Shown: positions 43,306 through 52,849, numbered from the stretch's first letter. The stretch: 64,000 bases of DNA from Bacillus_BD sp050389805 (GCF_050389805.1 NZ_CP130945.1:2232001-2296000); one strand, 5' to 3'. Translations and numbers: made by a program. Notes: generated from the sequence alone by a model not told the origin.

Positions 43306-44147
43306 TGGAAGCAACCTACATGAAAAGAAAGAAAGACGGTCGTATTCATATAAAATCGGGTAACAAAGGGGATGGAGTCATAAGATGGACATTAATGATT
43401 CTAACACTTTTGACCGTTGTTTCCTTTCTTTTCTTTAACTATGCGGGGCTGGATTTAGGCTCAGCGATTACAGAAACCGCTTATAACTTGAAAGTGATGT
43501 TTTTGGAGCCGACATTGAATCATTTTGATTTTGGAGAAGCCATCTATCAAGTTGGAATTACACTTGGTTTGGCGTTCTTAGCTACGATTATTGGTGCAGT
43601 TATTGCTTTTTTCCTTTCTTTGATGGCTGCAACGAATTTAGCTCCCCTATGGGTATCAAGAATGGTTCGCGTATTTGTTGCGATTATTCGGGCTGTTCCA
43701 ACGGTGTTATGGGTGTTAATCTTTGCGATTGCCGCTGGGTTGGGAAGTGAAGCGGCGGTTCTTGGTATGTTATTTCACTCGATTGCTTATTTAGTAAAAG
43801 CTTTTTCAGAGGCATTTGAAGAAGTCGATAAAGGAATCTTTGAGGCACTGCAATCAACTGGTGCGAACTGGTGGCATATTGTAAAAAGTGGTGTCGTACC
43901 GTCTACTTTTACCTATTTATTATCATGGACTTTCTTACGGTTTGAAATCAACTTCGGTGTAGCCGTAGCAATGGGGGCGGCGGCAGGAGCAGGCGGAATT
44001 GGGTTTGAGCTTTTTATGGCTTCTAGCTTCTACTTTGATATGCGAGAGGTTGGCTTTATTACCTACGCTATTTTTATCATTGCCTTTTTATTAGAGATCA
44101 TTTCAACCCGTCTGAAAAAACGTTACTTCCCAGCAACTTCTGACTAA
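43305..44147 (+). CDS. phnE: Phosphonate ABC transporter permease, second subunit
   Basis: 280 residues. After a basic cytoplasmic start come membrane helices and the EAA loop FEALQSTGANWWHIVKSGVV followed by GAAAGAGGIGFELFMASSFY. The ATG at 43305 shares a base with the TAA of the first permease gene (TAATG), with GAAGGTGAT upstream. It pairs with the first PhnE to form the transmembrane channel. Confidence 0.92.
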   Translation: MEATYMKRKKDGRIHIKSGNKGDGVIRWTLMILTLLTVVSFLFFNYAGLDLGSAITETAYNLKVMFLEPTLNHFDFGEAIYQVGITLGLAFLATIIGAVIAFFLSLMAATNLAPLWVSRMVRVFVAIIRAVPTVLWVLIFAIAAGLGSEAAVLGMLFHSIAYLVKAFSEAFEEVDKGIFEALQSTGANWWHIVKSGVVPSTFTYLLSWTFLRFEINFGVAVAMGAAAGAGGIGFELFMASSFYFDMREVGFITYAIFIIAFLLEIISTRLKKRYFPATSD

Positions 44148-44175
44148 ATCATAGACGAAGGAGAATATAGGAACG

Positions 44176-45270
44176 ATGATTCACTACAAACTTTTAACAC
44201 CTGGACCGTTGACGACGACAAGCAGTGTGAAAGAGGAAATGCTGTTGGACCGTTGTACGTGGGACAATGACTATAAAATCATTACGCAAAAAATAAGAGC
44301 TAAGCTTCTTGAATTGGCAGGAGCAGACAAAGTAGAATATACAGCTGTCCTCATGCAAGGAAGTGGAACGTTTGCTGTTGAAGCTGTGATGAATTCTGCT
44401 CTTTCGAACCAAGATAAGGCTTTAATTATCACGAACGGAGCATATGGAGAAAGAATTGTTAAAATAGCCAAATACATGGGTCTAGCATTTAGGGAATATC
44501 GTGTAGCTTACAATGAATGTCCAAATGAAGAAGAAATTAGAAATATTTTAATAGAGGATCAGGACATTTCGCATATGGTCATGGTTCACTGTGAAACAAC
44601 AACAGGTATATTAAATCCAATTGAGATGGTTTCGAAACTATCAAAGAAATTTGAGAAAACGTTAATCATTGATGCCATGAGCAGTTTTGGTGGAATGGAG
44701 ATTGACGTTCCTGGACTAGGGATTGATTATTTAATCAGCAGCGCCAATAAATGCATTCAAGGAGTTCCAGGGTTTGGATTTGTCATTGCTAGAATAGAGA
44801 AATTACTAGCTTGTGAGGGAAATTCTCGCAGTTTGTCACTAGATTTATATGATCAATGGAAGGAAATGGACAAAGATGGAAAATGGCGCTTCACGTCTCC
44901 AACACATGTAGTGGCTGCATTTTCTAAAGCTCTTGATGAATTAGACGAAGAAGGAGGCATTCCAGCGAGATTTCTACGCTATCAGAAGAATAATCAAAAT
45001 TTAAGAGAGAGGCTAAATAAAATAGGATTTCAAGCCTATATATCAGAAGAAAAGCAATCTCCTATAATTACAGCCTTCCGTTTTCCGAATGACGACTTTA
45101 ACTTTGAGCACTTTTATACATTTGTTAAGGAGAGAGGCTATGTTCTTTATCCGGGGAAATTGACAAATGAAAGTACCTTTCGCATCGGAAATATTGGGGA
45201 GATTGATGAAAAAGATATTGAAGAGTTATGCGATATTATAGAAACCTACATGGGAGTGGTGAAAAAATGA
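44176..45270 (+). CDS. phnW: 2-aminoethylphosphonate--pyruvate transaminase
   Basis: 364 residues, normal length. This class V PLP enzyme moves the amino group of 2-aminoethylphosphonate to pyruvate, giving phosphonoacetaldehyde and alanine. It starts with LLTPGPLTTTSSVKEEMLLD and has the glycine-rich QGSGTFAVEA, the PLP-binding Asp in IIDAMSSFGG (about D166) and the Schiff-base K192 in SSANKCIQGVPGF. AAGGAGAATA precedes the ATG. The gene overlaps phnX by 4 bp. Confidence 0.95.
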   Translation: MIHYKLLTPGPLTTTSSVKEEMLLDRCTWDNDYKIITQKIRAKLLELAGADKVEYTAVLMQGSGTFAVEAVMNSALSNQDKALIITNGAYGERIVKIAKYMGLAFREYRVAYNECPNEEEIRNILIEDQDISHMVMVHCETTTGILNPIEMVSKLSKKFEKTLIIDAMSSFGGMEIDVPGLGIDYLISSANKCIQGVPGFGFVIARIEKLLACEGNSRSLSLDLYDQWKEMDKDGKWRFTSPTHVVAAFSKALDELDEEGGIPARFLRYQKNNQNLRERLNKIGFQAYISEEKQSPIITAFRFPNDDFNFEHFYTFVKERGYVLYPGKLTNESTFRIGNIGEIDEKDIEELCDIIETYMGVVKK

Positions 45271-46082
45271 ACAGAGTTGAAGGAGTTATTTTTGATTGGG
45301 CCGGTACGACAGTCGACTTTGGTTGCTTTGCACCAGTAAAGGTGTTTATTGATATTTTCAAACAGGCAGGGATTGGGGTGTCAATGAAAGAGGCAAGAGA
45401 ACCAATGGGAATGTTGAAAATTGACCATATCCGTGCGATGCTATCCATGCCTAGAATTTCGACAAAATGGGAAGAAGTATACAAAAGACCCTTTAATGAA
45501 CAAGACGTAAAGAAGCTATATGCTGAATTTGAACCCGTACTCATGTCTTCTTTAATCGAGTATACAGATCCCATTCCAGAGGTGGTGGAGACGGTACAAG
45601 CATTAAGAAGTCAAGGATTGAAAATCGGTTCCACTACAGGATATACACAAACCATGATGGATGTTGTGATTCCAAATGCCTTGAAAAAAGGCTATGGTCC
45701 AGACTTTTATATGACACCGGATGGAACCGATTCGTTTGGAAGACCATATCCGTATATGATTTATCGGAATATGGAAGCCTTACAGTTATCGGCATCTTGG
45801 AAGGTCGTAAAAGTAGGAGATACGACCTCAGATATAAAAGAAGCGGTCAATGCAGGTGTTTGGGCAGTAGGTGTTGTAATCGGCAGCTCTGAAATGGGAT
45901 TAAGTTTCGATGAATTTCATGCTCTATCAAAAGAGGATCAAGAGAAAGTGATTTCTCAAACAGAAGAATCCTTTTTACAAAATGGAGCGGATTTTACCAT
46001 CAAATCAATGAGCGAACTGCCACAATTAATCGAAAGAATCAATCATCTTATTTCAGAAGGAAAAAGACCTAATGCTAAATAA
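45267..46082 (+). CDS. phnX: Phosphonoacetaldehyde hydrolase (phosphonatase)
   Basis: 271 residues. This HAD-family enzyme cleaves the C-P bond of phosphonoacetaldehyde to acetaldehyde and phosphate. The nucleophile is D10 in VIFDWAGTTVDFG, the Schiff-base lysine K51 is in PMGMLKIDHIRAM, and motif III VVKVGDTTSDIKEAVNAG is present. The ATG overlaps the phnW stop (ATGA), so the two enzymes are coupled. A terminator follows at 46148. Confidence 0.96.
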   Translation: MNRVEGVIFDWAGTTVDFGCFAPVKVFIDIFKQAGIGVSMKEAREPMGMLKIDHIRAMLSMPRISTKWEEVYKRPFNEQDVKKLYAEFEPVLMSSLIEYTDPIPEVVETVQALRSQGLKIGSTTGYTQTMMDVVIPNALKKGYGPDFYMTPDGTDSFGRPYPYMIYRNMEALQLSASWKVVKVGDTTSDIKEAVNAGVWAVGVVIGSSEMGLSFDEFHALSKEDQEKVISQTEESFLQNGADFTIKSMSELPQLIERINHLISEGKRPNAK

Positions 46083-46147
46083 GCTAGACTAGTTAACGTC
46101 AAAGGTGATAGTCGTAAGGAAAATGACTATTCAGAATTGGGCAAACG

Positions 46148-46185
46148 AGAGCAAACCTTTATTACTGGTTTGGCTCTTTTTTAAT
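46148..46185 (+). terminator. Terminator of the phn operon
   Basis: AGAGCAAACC pairs with GGTTTGGCTCT (one bulge) around TTTATTACT and is followed by TTTTTTAA. Confidence 0.8.
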
Positions 46186-46577
46186 TTCTCAAATTATTTC
46201 CTATTTGTATACGGAAAGAAGAAAAAATTTATAAAACAACATGTTCATGGAAATTAAATGAATTGAAAAATTGGATCCGATCGTTTTATTGCTATTTTTT
46301 TGCATTAGTGGTCTTTTCAATCTAATAAAAGTACCATAATCATACATTTAGACAATTTTCTTCTTCAATGAATAGATCCTAATGGTTCGATAAGTACGAA
46401 CGGCGAACCATTTAATGGAAGAAGATTTTTAAACAAAACTGGTTAGTTATGTAAATATGGGTGGGTGATAATCGTACTTAACCCCCTATGAAAATAAAAT
46501 TTGGTTCAAAACTAAAAAAGTAGTATGGGACTTGTACGATAGCGGTAGAAGTGTCATCAAAAAATAACCCTATTTCA
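46186..46577. other. Intergenic region
   Basis: No gene was recognised. It contains a perfect 9-bp hairpin at 46381-46410 (AATGGTTCG / CGAACCATT) of unknown role. The minus-strand EamA gene ends here. Confidence 0.4.
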
Positions 46578-47453
46578 TTAGCTTTTTAACTGTTTTCGTT
46601 GATACGTAGATAGTACGACTCCTCCCACTATAAATAGGGAACCTAAAATCTCTGTACTAGTTATTGGTTTATATAGCAAGATCAATCCCATTAACATTGC
46701 TACAAAAGGTTCTAAATTAGATAATATTGATGCCTTTGAAGCATCTACATGTCTAATGTTGTTGTTCCAAATCAAGTTCGCTATACCGTGTACAACAACG
46801 GCAGTTCCGATTAGAAAAACCCAATCAGACAACTTCGTGCTTATACGTATGGGAGTGTCTAGTAAAAAGGCAAAAGGGATCGACACAATAAAGCCTACTA
46901 TATTCGAATATAAAGTAATGGTAAGTGGATCCATTCTTTGAGAGAGAAGTTTCGTCATAATAATCATAATGGCGAATGTAATCATCGTTATTAAAATCCA
47001 AAATAAACCTTTATCAAAATGTAAAGAAGATGGATTGCCTGTCGTTACAACATAGTAAATTCCTATAATTGCCATAATAGACCCCATCAACATACGAATG
47101 GTTAATTTTTCTTTTAAAAAAATAGTGGCTAAAAAGCCAGTTAAAATAGGGGTAGTTGCTAAAATTAATGCAGCTGTTGTTGGATCCGCTGTTTTTAATC
47201 CTACAAAAAAAGACCATTGGTTTATAAATACACCAATAACCCCTAGAAACAAAACCGCGAGTAAATCAGATTTATTTACACGTTTAAAATGTTTTTTGAA
47301 GGAGGATAAACCTATTAAAAATAGTACAATAAATAAAAGTCTAAGCATGGTTAGCAAAGTTGGGGAAAAGTCTTGGACTAAAATCTTTCCAAAAACAAAA
47401 TTGCTTCCCCATACCACTACACAAATGGTTAGCAAAGTATATGCTTTTAACAT
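46578..47453 (-). CDS. EamA/DMT family transporter
   Basis: 291 residues with ten predicted helices in two EamA halves. The N-terminal half shows WGSNFVFGKILVQDFSPTLL, ADPTTAALILATTPILTGF and LKEKLTIRMLMGSIMAIIGI; the C-terminal half shows HGIANLIWNNNIRHVDASKA and SNLEPFVAMLMGLILLYKPI. These drug/metabolite transporters export or exchange small metabolites; the substrate is unknown. GGAAAGAAAA precedes the ATG. It is monocistronic. Confidence 0.87.
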   Translation of the reverse strand: MLKAYTLLTICVVVWGSNFVFGKILVQDFSPTLLTMLRLLFIVLFLIGLSSFKKHFKRVNKSDLLAVLFLGVIGVFINQWSFFVGLKTADPTTAALILATTPILTGFLATIFLKEKLTIRMLMGSIMAIIGIYYVVTTGNPSSLHFDKGLFWILITMITFAIMIIMTKLLSQRMDPLTITLYSNIVGFIVSIPFAFLLDTPIRISTKLSDWVFLIGTAVVVHGIANLIWNNNIRHVDASKASILSNLEPFVAMLMGLILLYKPITSTEILGSLFIVGGVVLSTYQRKQLKS

Positions 47454-47764
47454 TTTTCTTTCCCTTTCTATAACAAAATAACAACTAGCCTAGTTTAACA
47501 TAAAAAGTATCATTTACAAGTCGGCCGACGTTTTCTAAACAACCTTAAACTAGGGGGGATTTAGACATTTACAAATCTCCTTTTGAATTATGTTTTTCCA
47601 TTAGATGGCTTTCCTGTAGCAAGGATTAGCGCTTATTTCCATTTTAAATCCATAATGAGGAAAAGGAATTATTAGATAGTTAGTAGAATTCCTATTGGGA
47701 TGAGAGAGACAAATTGGTAAGGTTGTACTAAAGTTTCGTCTGATGGATAAAGGGAGCGATGTTA
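47454..47764. other. Divergent intergenic region
   Basis: A 311-bp gap between the divergent EamA and lipoprotein genes. It should contain both promoters, but no convincing -35/-10 pair or operator was picked out. Confidence 0.35.
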
Positions 47765-48466
47765 ATGAAAAAATTGAGTCTGTTTATTTTTATTTTGCTA
47801 TTATTAACGGGCTGTCGATCGACACCATTTGATGCACAAAGCGAAATTGATTGGGTCGATTTTATTAAATGGGACGGAAAAGAATACGATGGAATCCATT
47901 CCGGAGTTTTAGCTGATAATCGCTATGTAGGAGAAAAGATGGGTACGATCAAATTTAAAATGGCGGACAACGTAACAAATCAAAGTTATAAAATTAGAAA
48001 CGGTGATGCTGCGTTCCACGAGAAAGGTACTGAGATTTTTAAAATTAAGGATCAACCTAATTTAATAGCCGTTAAGTCTGTTCATTCCATAAATGGATAC
48101 AATGTATATTTTGCAAGAGATGATATTGAATACAGATGGCATTTTAAAGATATGCCGATCGAAAAAGTTAAGAGAATCGAGATTTACCAGGCTTATACAC
48201 CAGAAGGAAATAAACTGATTTCTACATTGACAAAAAGCGAAGAAGTAAAGAACTTTATTCAACTATTAGTAAACAGCGAAACAAATCCTGATTTCCAGCC
48301 TAACACAGAAAGAGGAGATCCTATTTTTTACGAAATGGTTTTTTATACGGAAGAACCAATTGCCTACAAATATAGCATGCAGTTCGATGGATACACCTAT
48401 TTTTGGCATCCTTGGGATACCTCCATTTTATCTGATGATATAAAGATATATATTCATGAAAACTAA
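47765..48466 (+). CDS. Lipoprotein of unknown function
   Basis: 233 residues. Signal peptide MKKLSLFIFILLLLTGC with lipobox. The first mature segment, DWVDFIKWDGKEYDGIHSGV, and the repeated aromatic/beta pattern (GYNVYFARDDIEYRWHF; KIYIHEN at the end) suggest a beta-rich domain. No family was recognised. ATG 47765 is used because AGGGAG is at correct spacing; the ATG at 47759 is too close. Confidence 0.7.
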   Translation: MKKLSLFIFILLLLTGCRSTPFDAQSEIDWVDFIKWDGKEYDGIHSGVLADNRYVGEKMGTIKFKMADNVTNQSYKIRNGDAAFHEKGTEIFKIKDQPNLIAVKSVHSINGYNVYFARDDIEYRWHFKDMPIEKVKRIEIYQAYTPEGNKLISTLTKSEEVKNFIQLLVNSETNPDFQPNTERGDPIFYEMVFYTEEPIAYKYSMQFDGYTYFWHPWDTSILSDDIKIYIHEN

Positions 48467-49244
48467 ACGTGAAATGATTTTGTAGTCGCAGCGACGCCCT
48501 GAATAACTTATACACCTCAATCATTTTGCAATAGAATGGAAGAACATAACGGGGAAGAAGAAATGAAAAAGACAACATATACGGTGACGGATTTTGCATG
48601 GCAAAATTTCCTTTTGAATCAAGAGTACCGTCCGAGACTTCTGAAAAAGTGTTTATTTGGATTCGTTTGTAGACATAGAAAGGGAGTAGAGAAGCTAGAA
48701 CATCTACATATTGTAGCTGATCTAGCTTCTTTTCTTTTTAAATAGAAATTTTTTTAGTAACCTCGTACTGCCCCGTGTTTCTATATCGATGGAAGTAATC
48801 TATTTCTGGAATTAAAATGATGTAGGTTTTGGTAGTATAATTATTAATCTTTATGAATAATTTTTCAAAGAAGAATGTATAGGTAATTAATATATTTGCA
48901 GACTTTGTTACGATGCGCTTATTGCACAATCAGTCCATTTTAATAGAGGATGAATTTCAAGAATAAATGGATACTTATGGAAATGCTATTATTTAGTTTA
49001 TGAAAGATTGTACCTTTCTATCTTCACCAATACTTATACAATTTCCTCAATATTATTATCTAAAATTAACGAATGCTATTAACATAAAAGTTATGTATTA
49101 AATCAATCATTTAATCATTTAAAATTTGAAAATAATAGATAATAGGCCATTCATATAAATTTCCTAATTTTTTAATAAAATGTACATAAAGTTATGGCTA
49201 ATTTGTTAACAATTGTAAGTTTGTGATGAATTAAACAATCGAAA
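48467..49244. other. Intergenic region with terminator and doubtful short frame
   Basis: A perfect 10-bp hairpin AGAAGCTAGA / TCTAGCTTCT at about 48690-48733 is followed by TTTCTTTTT and looks like a terminator. A frame at 48563-48745 (MKKTTYTVTDFAWQNFLLNQ) runs through that hairpin, so it is doubtful as a gene. The rest, up to the promoter at 49245, is A/T-rich with nothing recognised. Confidence 0.45.
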
Positions 49245-49275
49245 TTGATAATATTCAAGTGCATATATAATATGC
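49245..49275 (+). promoter_or_regulatory. Promoter with dyad in front of the flavoprotein gene
   Basis: TTGATA (49245-49250) and TAATAT (49268-49273) are spaced by 17 bp. The -10 lies within the dyad GCATAT-ATA-ATATGC (49261-49275), a possible operator. A weak TGTGA half-site at 49223 (TTGTGATGAATTAAACAA) was noted, but it is not a good Fnr/CRP site. Confidence 0.6.
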
Positions 49276-49304
49276 ATACATTATACATAATAGGAGTGAC
49301 ACAC

Positions 49305-51080
49305 GTGAAGAAAAAAGGATGGCTAACACTAATCTTAATTGGTATTTTTATGTTAGTTATGGCGGGCTGTAGTTCAAATGGAGACAGCAAAAAAACTGCT
49401 GGAGAAGCAGAAGGGAAATATACTCCCGGAACATACGAAGGTGTTTCAACAGGCCATGGCGGCGAAATTAAAGCAACAGTAACAGTATCAAAAGATAAAA
49501 TTGAAAGTATTGAAATTTCTGCTGAAGGTGAAACAGGAAGTATCGGCGGAGGTGCAACTGATCAGTTAACAGAAGAAATCATCGCTACACAGAGTTTAGC
49601 TGTAGACGTAGTTTCAGGTGCAAGTGAATCAAGTGCAGGTATTATTGAAGCAGTAACACTAGCGCTTGAAAAAGCTGGTGCAGATATTGATGCTTTAAAA
49701 GATCCAGCTAATAAATTAGTAGTTAAGAATGAAAAACAAGAAGACATTACCGTAGATGTGGCTGTTGTTGGATCGGGCGGAGCAGGTTTGTCTGCAGCAG
49801 TAAAAGCAAAAGAAGCTGGAAAATCAGTTGTTATTCTTGAAAAAATGCCAATCATTGGTGGTAACACTAACCGTGCTACAGGCGGTATGAACGTAGCTGG
49901 AACAGAGTATCAAAAAGCACAAGGTATTGAGGATTCAAAAGAGGTTTGGTACGCAGACACAATGAAGGGCGGAAAGAATCTAAATGATCCGGAATTGCTT
50001 CAAACATTAGTAGACAATGCACCGGATGCTCTAAAATGGCTGAATGATATGGGCGCTGATCTTACACGCGTTACCCTTTCAGGTGGGCAAACAAATGCAC
50101 GTATTCACACTCCTGCAGATGGTTCTCCTGTAGGTCCAGTAATCGTTGACGTATTGTCAAAAAAATTAGAAGAGCTTGATGTAAAAATTTTACTAAATAC
50201 GAAAGCTGAGAAATTAATTGAAAAAGATGGTGCTGTTGTTGGTATCGAAGCTGTTGATAAAAACGGTGAATCATTCAAAGTAAATGCAAAAGCAGTCGTT
50301 TTAGCAACAGGAGGATTTGGTGCAAACAGTAAAATGGTTGAAGAATACCGTCCTGATTTAAAAGGATTCTACACAACAAACCATGATGGGGCAACTGGTG
50401 ATGGAATTGTGATGGCACAGGAAGTTGGCGCTGATTTAATGCAAATAGATCAAATTCAAATTCACCCAACGACAGACCCTAAAACAGGATATCTATTTAC
50501 TGAAGGACTTCGTGGTGACGGTGCTATCCTGGTAAACAAAGAAGCAAAGCGTTTCACAGATGAATTATTAACTCGTGACGTTGTATCACAAAATATTTTA
50601 AACCAAAAGGATGGTATAGCTTACCTGATTGTAAACCAAGAAATGGCTGATGAGAATAATTCTTTAGCTGGTTATATTGAAAACGGCTATGCAACAAAAG
50701 GAGAGGACATTGCCAGCCTTGCAAAAGAAGTTGGCTTAGATGCAACTACACTTGAAGACACAATGGCAAAATATACTGGCTTTGTTAAAAATGGAAAAGA
50801 TGAGGAATTTGGAAGAGTGCATTTAACTCAAACCCTTGAAAATGGACCATTCTATGCAATTCCTGTAACTCCAAGCATTCACCACACAATGGGTGGACTA
50901 AAGGTTGACACGAAAACACATGTGTTAAACAAAGAAGGACAACCAATTGCAGGACTATATGCTGCTGGTGAACTAACTGGCGGTGTACATGGTGGTAATC
51001 GTATTGGAGGTAACGCTGTAGCAGATATCATCGTATTCGGACGTATTGCAGGACAAACTGCTGCAAGTGAAATTAAGTAA
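49305..51080 (+). CDS. Secreted flavinylated fumarate-reductase-like lipoprotein
   Basis: 591 residues. Lipobox at LVMAGC22. An FMN-binding domain (residues about 40-125) contains the likely covalent attachment motif SGASES at 104-109. The FAD domain follows: VAVVGSGGAGLSAAVKAKEA, IIGGNTNRATGGMN, HPTTDPKTGYLFTEGLRGDG, FTDELLTRD, HHTMGGLKVDTKT and AAGELTGGVHGGNRIGGNA, as in flavocytochrome c/UrdA-type reductases. No heme motif is present. It should reduce fumarate or a similar enoate outside the membrane, taking electrons through FMN. GTG start with AGGAGTG upstream. Confidence 0.88.
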   Translation: MKKKGWLTLILIGIFMLVMAGCSSNGDSKKTAGEAEGKYTPGTYEGVSTGHGGEIKATVTVSKDKIESIEISAEGETGSIGGGATDQLTEEIIATQSLAVDVVSGASESSAGIIEAVTLALEKAGADIDALKDPANKLVVKNEKQEDITVDVAVVGSGGAGLSAAVKAKEAGKSVVILEKMPIIGGNTNRATGGMNVAGTEYQKAQGIEDSKEVWYADTMKGGKNLNDPELLQTLVDNAPDALKWLNDMGADLTRVTLSGGQTNARIHTPADGSPVGPVIVDVLSKKLEELDVKILLNTKAEKLIEKDGAVVGIEAVDKNGESFKVNAKAVVLATGGFGANSKMVEEYRPDLKGFYTTNHDGATGDGIVMAQEVGADLMQIDQIQIHPTTDPKTGYLFTEGLRGDGAILVNKEAKRFTDELLTRDVVSQNILNQKDGIAYLIVNQEMADENNSLAGYIENGYATKGEDIASLAKEVGLDATTLEDTMAKYTGFVKNGKDEEFGRVHLTQTLENGPFYAIPVTPSIHHTMGGLKVDTKTHVLNKEGQPIAGLYAAGELTGGVHGGNRIGGNAVADIIVFGRIAGQTAASEIK

Positions 51081-51137
51081 TTGAAGTCTAATCCCCTAAA
51101 AACTCTAATATTTAGGGGGAGCACTTAAGCTCTCTTC

Positions 51138-51170
51138 AGGGTGTCGAGTTTTCTTGACACCTTTTTTATT
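51138..51170 (+). terminator. Intrinsic terminator
   Basis: GGTGTC-GAGTTTTCTT-GACACC followed by TTTTTTATTTA. A second hairpin without T tail (CCCCTAAA / TTTAGGGG) lies just before it at about 51091-51118. Confidence 0.85.
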
Positions 51171-51504
51171 TATTACCTAAACAATTCTAAAAAGGAATTA
51201 AAATAATTTCGAATGAAGAATTAGTTCCTGAATATCACTTTATTATGTAATCATTTTATTATGTTTGATTTATCAATTTGATAACAACGATTTCGTATAA
51301 AGTTCGACAAGCCCCAGTGAATTGTCGATGACGTGTTTTATAAAGTCTCTTTACTCAAACCTTTGCTCTTTGGGGATAAAGAGATGAATGAATTAGCATT
51401 CATTGTGAAACAACCTGTGGAACAAGATTATTCGGGAGTGTGAGAGGTATTTTTCCTGTAGATGCAAGAATTTCAAGTTATAATAACGGCAGGAGGTTGA
51501 TAGT
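51171..51504. other. Intergenic region
   Basis: No gene was recognised in these 334 bp; the promoter of the quinone reductase gene should be here, but it was not resolved. Confidence 0.35.
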
Positions 51505-52482
51505 GTGAAAGCCATTCAAGTTACCGAGTTCGGTGGACCTGAAAAATTAGTTTATACAGATGTTGAGGAAGTAGTAGCAGGCAAGGGAGAGGTATGTGTT
51601 CGTTTATACGCCGCGGGTGTGAATCCGGCTGATGCCTATACATTAACAGGTACATATGCGACGATTCCTCCGTTGCCTTATACTCCAGGGGTAGACGGTG
51701 CAGGGATCGTGGAAGCGATTGGAGAAGATGTTACAAATGTACGTGTGGGGGATCGCGTATTTATTGCGACCCTAAATGGCAGTTATTGTACGGGCACATT
51801 TGCTCAAAAAGTAGTATGTGATAAAGCTAACGTTTATCCATTACCAGACCATATATCATTTGAACAAGGGGCGGCATTAGGAATCCCGGCATTGACTGCC
51901 TATCGTGCCTTATTTCAACGTGCAGACTTGAAGCCTGGTCAAACCGTTCTAGTTCATGGAGCTAGTGGTGGGGTTGGATTACAGGTTGTTCAAATGGCAA
52001 AAGCCCATGGTGCTAAAGTGATTGGAACAGCAAGTAAGCCAGAGGGGAAAAAACTAGTTGAGCAAGCTGGCGCAGATGTGGTCATGGATCATGTGACAGA
52101 AGCAACGATTCAAGAAGTGCTAGCCTTAACAGATGGCAAAGGACCCCATGTCATTATTGAGTTTTTAGCAAATGTTAATTTAGAAACAGATTTAAAGCTG
52201 ATTTCACGATTTGGTAAAATTGTAGTGATTGGAAATCGCGGTTCAATCGAAATCAATCCACGACTTGCGATGCAAAAGGAATGTGATATTTTAGGAACGG
52301 CTCTTTGGAACGCAAACCAAGAAGAACGTGAGCAAAGCATTCACGGTATCATTGCTATGCTAAAAAGCGGCGCTCTTCGTCCGATTATTGGCACCACTTT
52401 GCCATTGCCAAAAGCGTCAGAGGCCTTTGAACAGCTAGCAAAAGGGATTGGAAATGGAAAAATGGTTTTAAGGATTGATTAA
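51505..52482 (+). CDS. NADPH:quinone reductase-like, medium-chain dehydrogenase family
   Basis: 325 residues. The GroES-like start KAIQVTEFGGPEKLVYTDVE and PGVDGAGIVEAIG lead to the Rossmann motif HGASGGVGLQVVQMAKAHGA at residue 151. The zinc ligands of alcohol dehydrogenases are absent, as in QOR/zeta-crystallin-type proteins. It should reduce quinones or other enones with NADPH. Start at GTG 51505 with AGGAGGTTG upstream. It is a single gene followed by a hairpin at 52514. Confidence 0.9.
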   Translation: MKAIQVTEFGGPEKLVYTDVEEVVAGKGEVCVRLYAAGVNPADAYTLTGTYATIPPLPYTPGVDGAGIVEAIGEDVTNVRVGDRVFIATLNGSYCTGTFAQKVVCDKANVYPLPDHISFEQGAALGIPALTAYRALFQRADLKPGQTVLVHGASGGVGLQVVQMAKAHGAKVIGTASKPEGKKLVEQAGADVVMDHVTEATIQEVLALTDGKGPHVIIEFLANVNLETDLKLISRFGKIVVIGNRGSIEINPRLAMQKECDILGTALWNANQEEREQSIHGIIAMLKSGALRPIIGTTLPLPKASEAFEQLAKGIGNGKMVLRID

Positions 52483-52499
52483 TTATTTTACATCATTAA

Positions 52500-52575
52500 T
52501 AAAATCTTCTTCAATTGGGCGCATTTCATTTAGAAATGCGTCTGTTTTCATTTTAGGGCCATTTAATGGGATGTT
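52500..52575 (+). repeat. Intergenic element C (GGGCGC type), terminator-like
   Basis: TCTTCAATTGGGCGCATTTC, hairpin CGCATTTC-ATTTA-GAAATGCG with TCTGTTTTC, then TTTTAGGGCCATTTAATGGG. It is a member of the family from the accessory region, here following an ordinary metabolic gene and possibly serving as its terminator. Confidence 0.6.
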
Positions 52576-52682
52576 ATAATGTGATGTAAAGTTTTAAAAT
52601 GGTTAATAAAATTTCATTTTAGATATAGAAAAAGGCTATATCAAACGATAGATTTTAGGTCTTACGTTATATTCATTTTCCG

Positions 52683-52832
52683 ATGATATACTTAATTTAC
52701 AACAAGAAAACAGACATAAGGGAAGTAATTTCAGGAAACTTGCTGAAGTTAAAAAAGAACTTTCATGTGGCTATGAAATTTAATCCTAATATTCCTAATA
52801 TTGCGAAAGATGTTGGGCGATTTGAGAAATAA
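52683..52832 (+). CDS. Possible 49-residue protein upstream of metE
   Basis: The frame reads MIYLIYNKKTDIREVISGNL, LKLKKNFHVAMKFNPNIPNI and AKDVGRFEK. It looks protein-like but has no ribosome site and no recognised family, so it may be the tail of a lost gene. It occupies the space where a metE leader riboswitch would normally lie. Confidence 0.35.
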   Translation: MIYLIYNKKTDIREVISGNLLKLKKNFHVAMKFNPNIPNIAKDVGRFEK

Positions 52833-52849
52833 ATAATAGAAAGAGGAAA

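Noticed and set aside
46756..47481. Plus-strand frames opposite the EamA gene.
   Set aside because: They are antisense shadows without ribosome sites; the minus-strand gene has the complete family pattern.
48563..48745. Short gene candidate MKKTTYTVTDFAW.
   Set aside because: The frame runs through a perfect terminator-like hairpin, its ribosome site is weak and no family fits. It is mentioned only within the intergenic entry.
49220..49240. Possible Fnr/CRP site TTGTGATGAATTAAACAA before the flavoprotein gene.
   Set aside because: Only the left TGTGA half fits; the right half is AAACA rather than TCACA.
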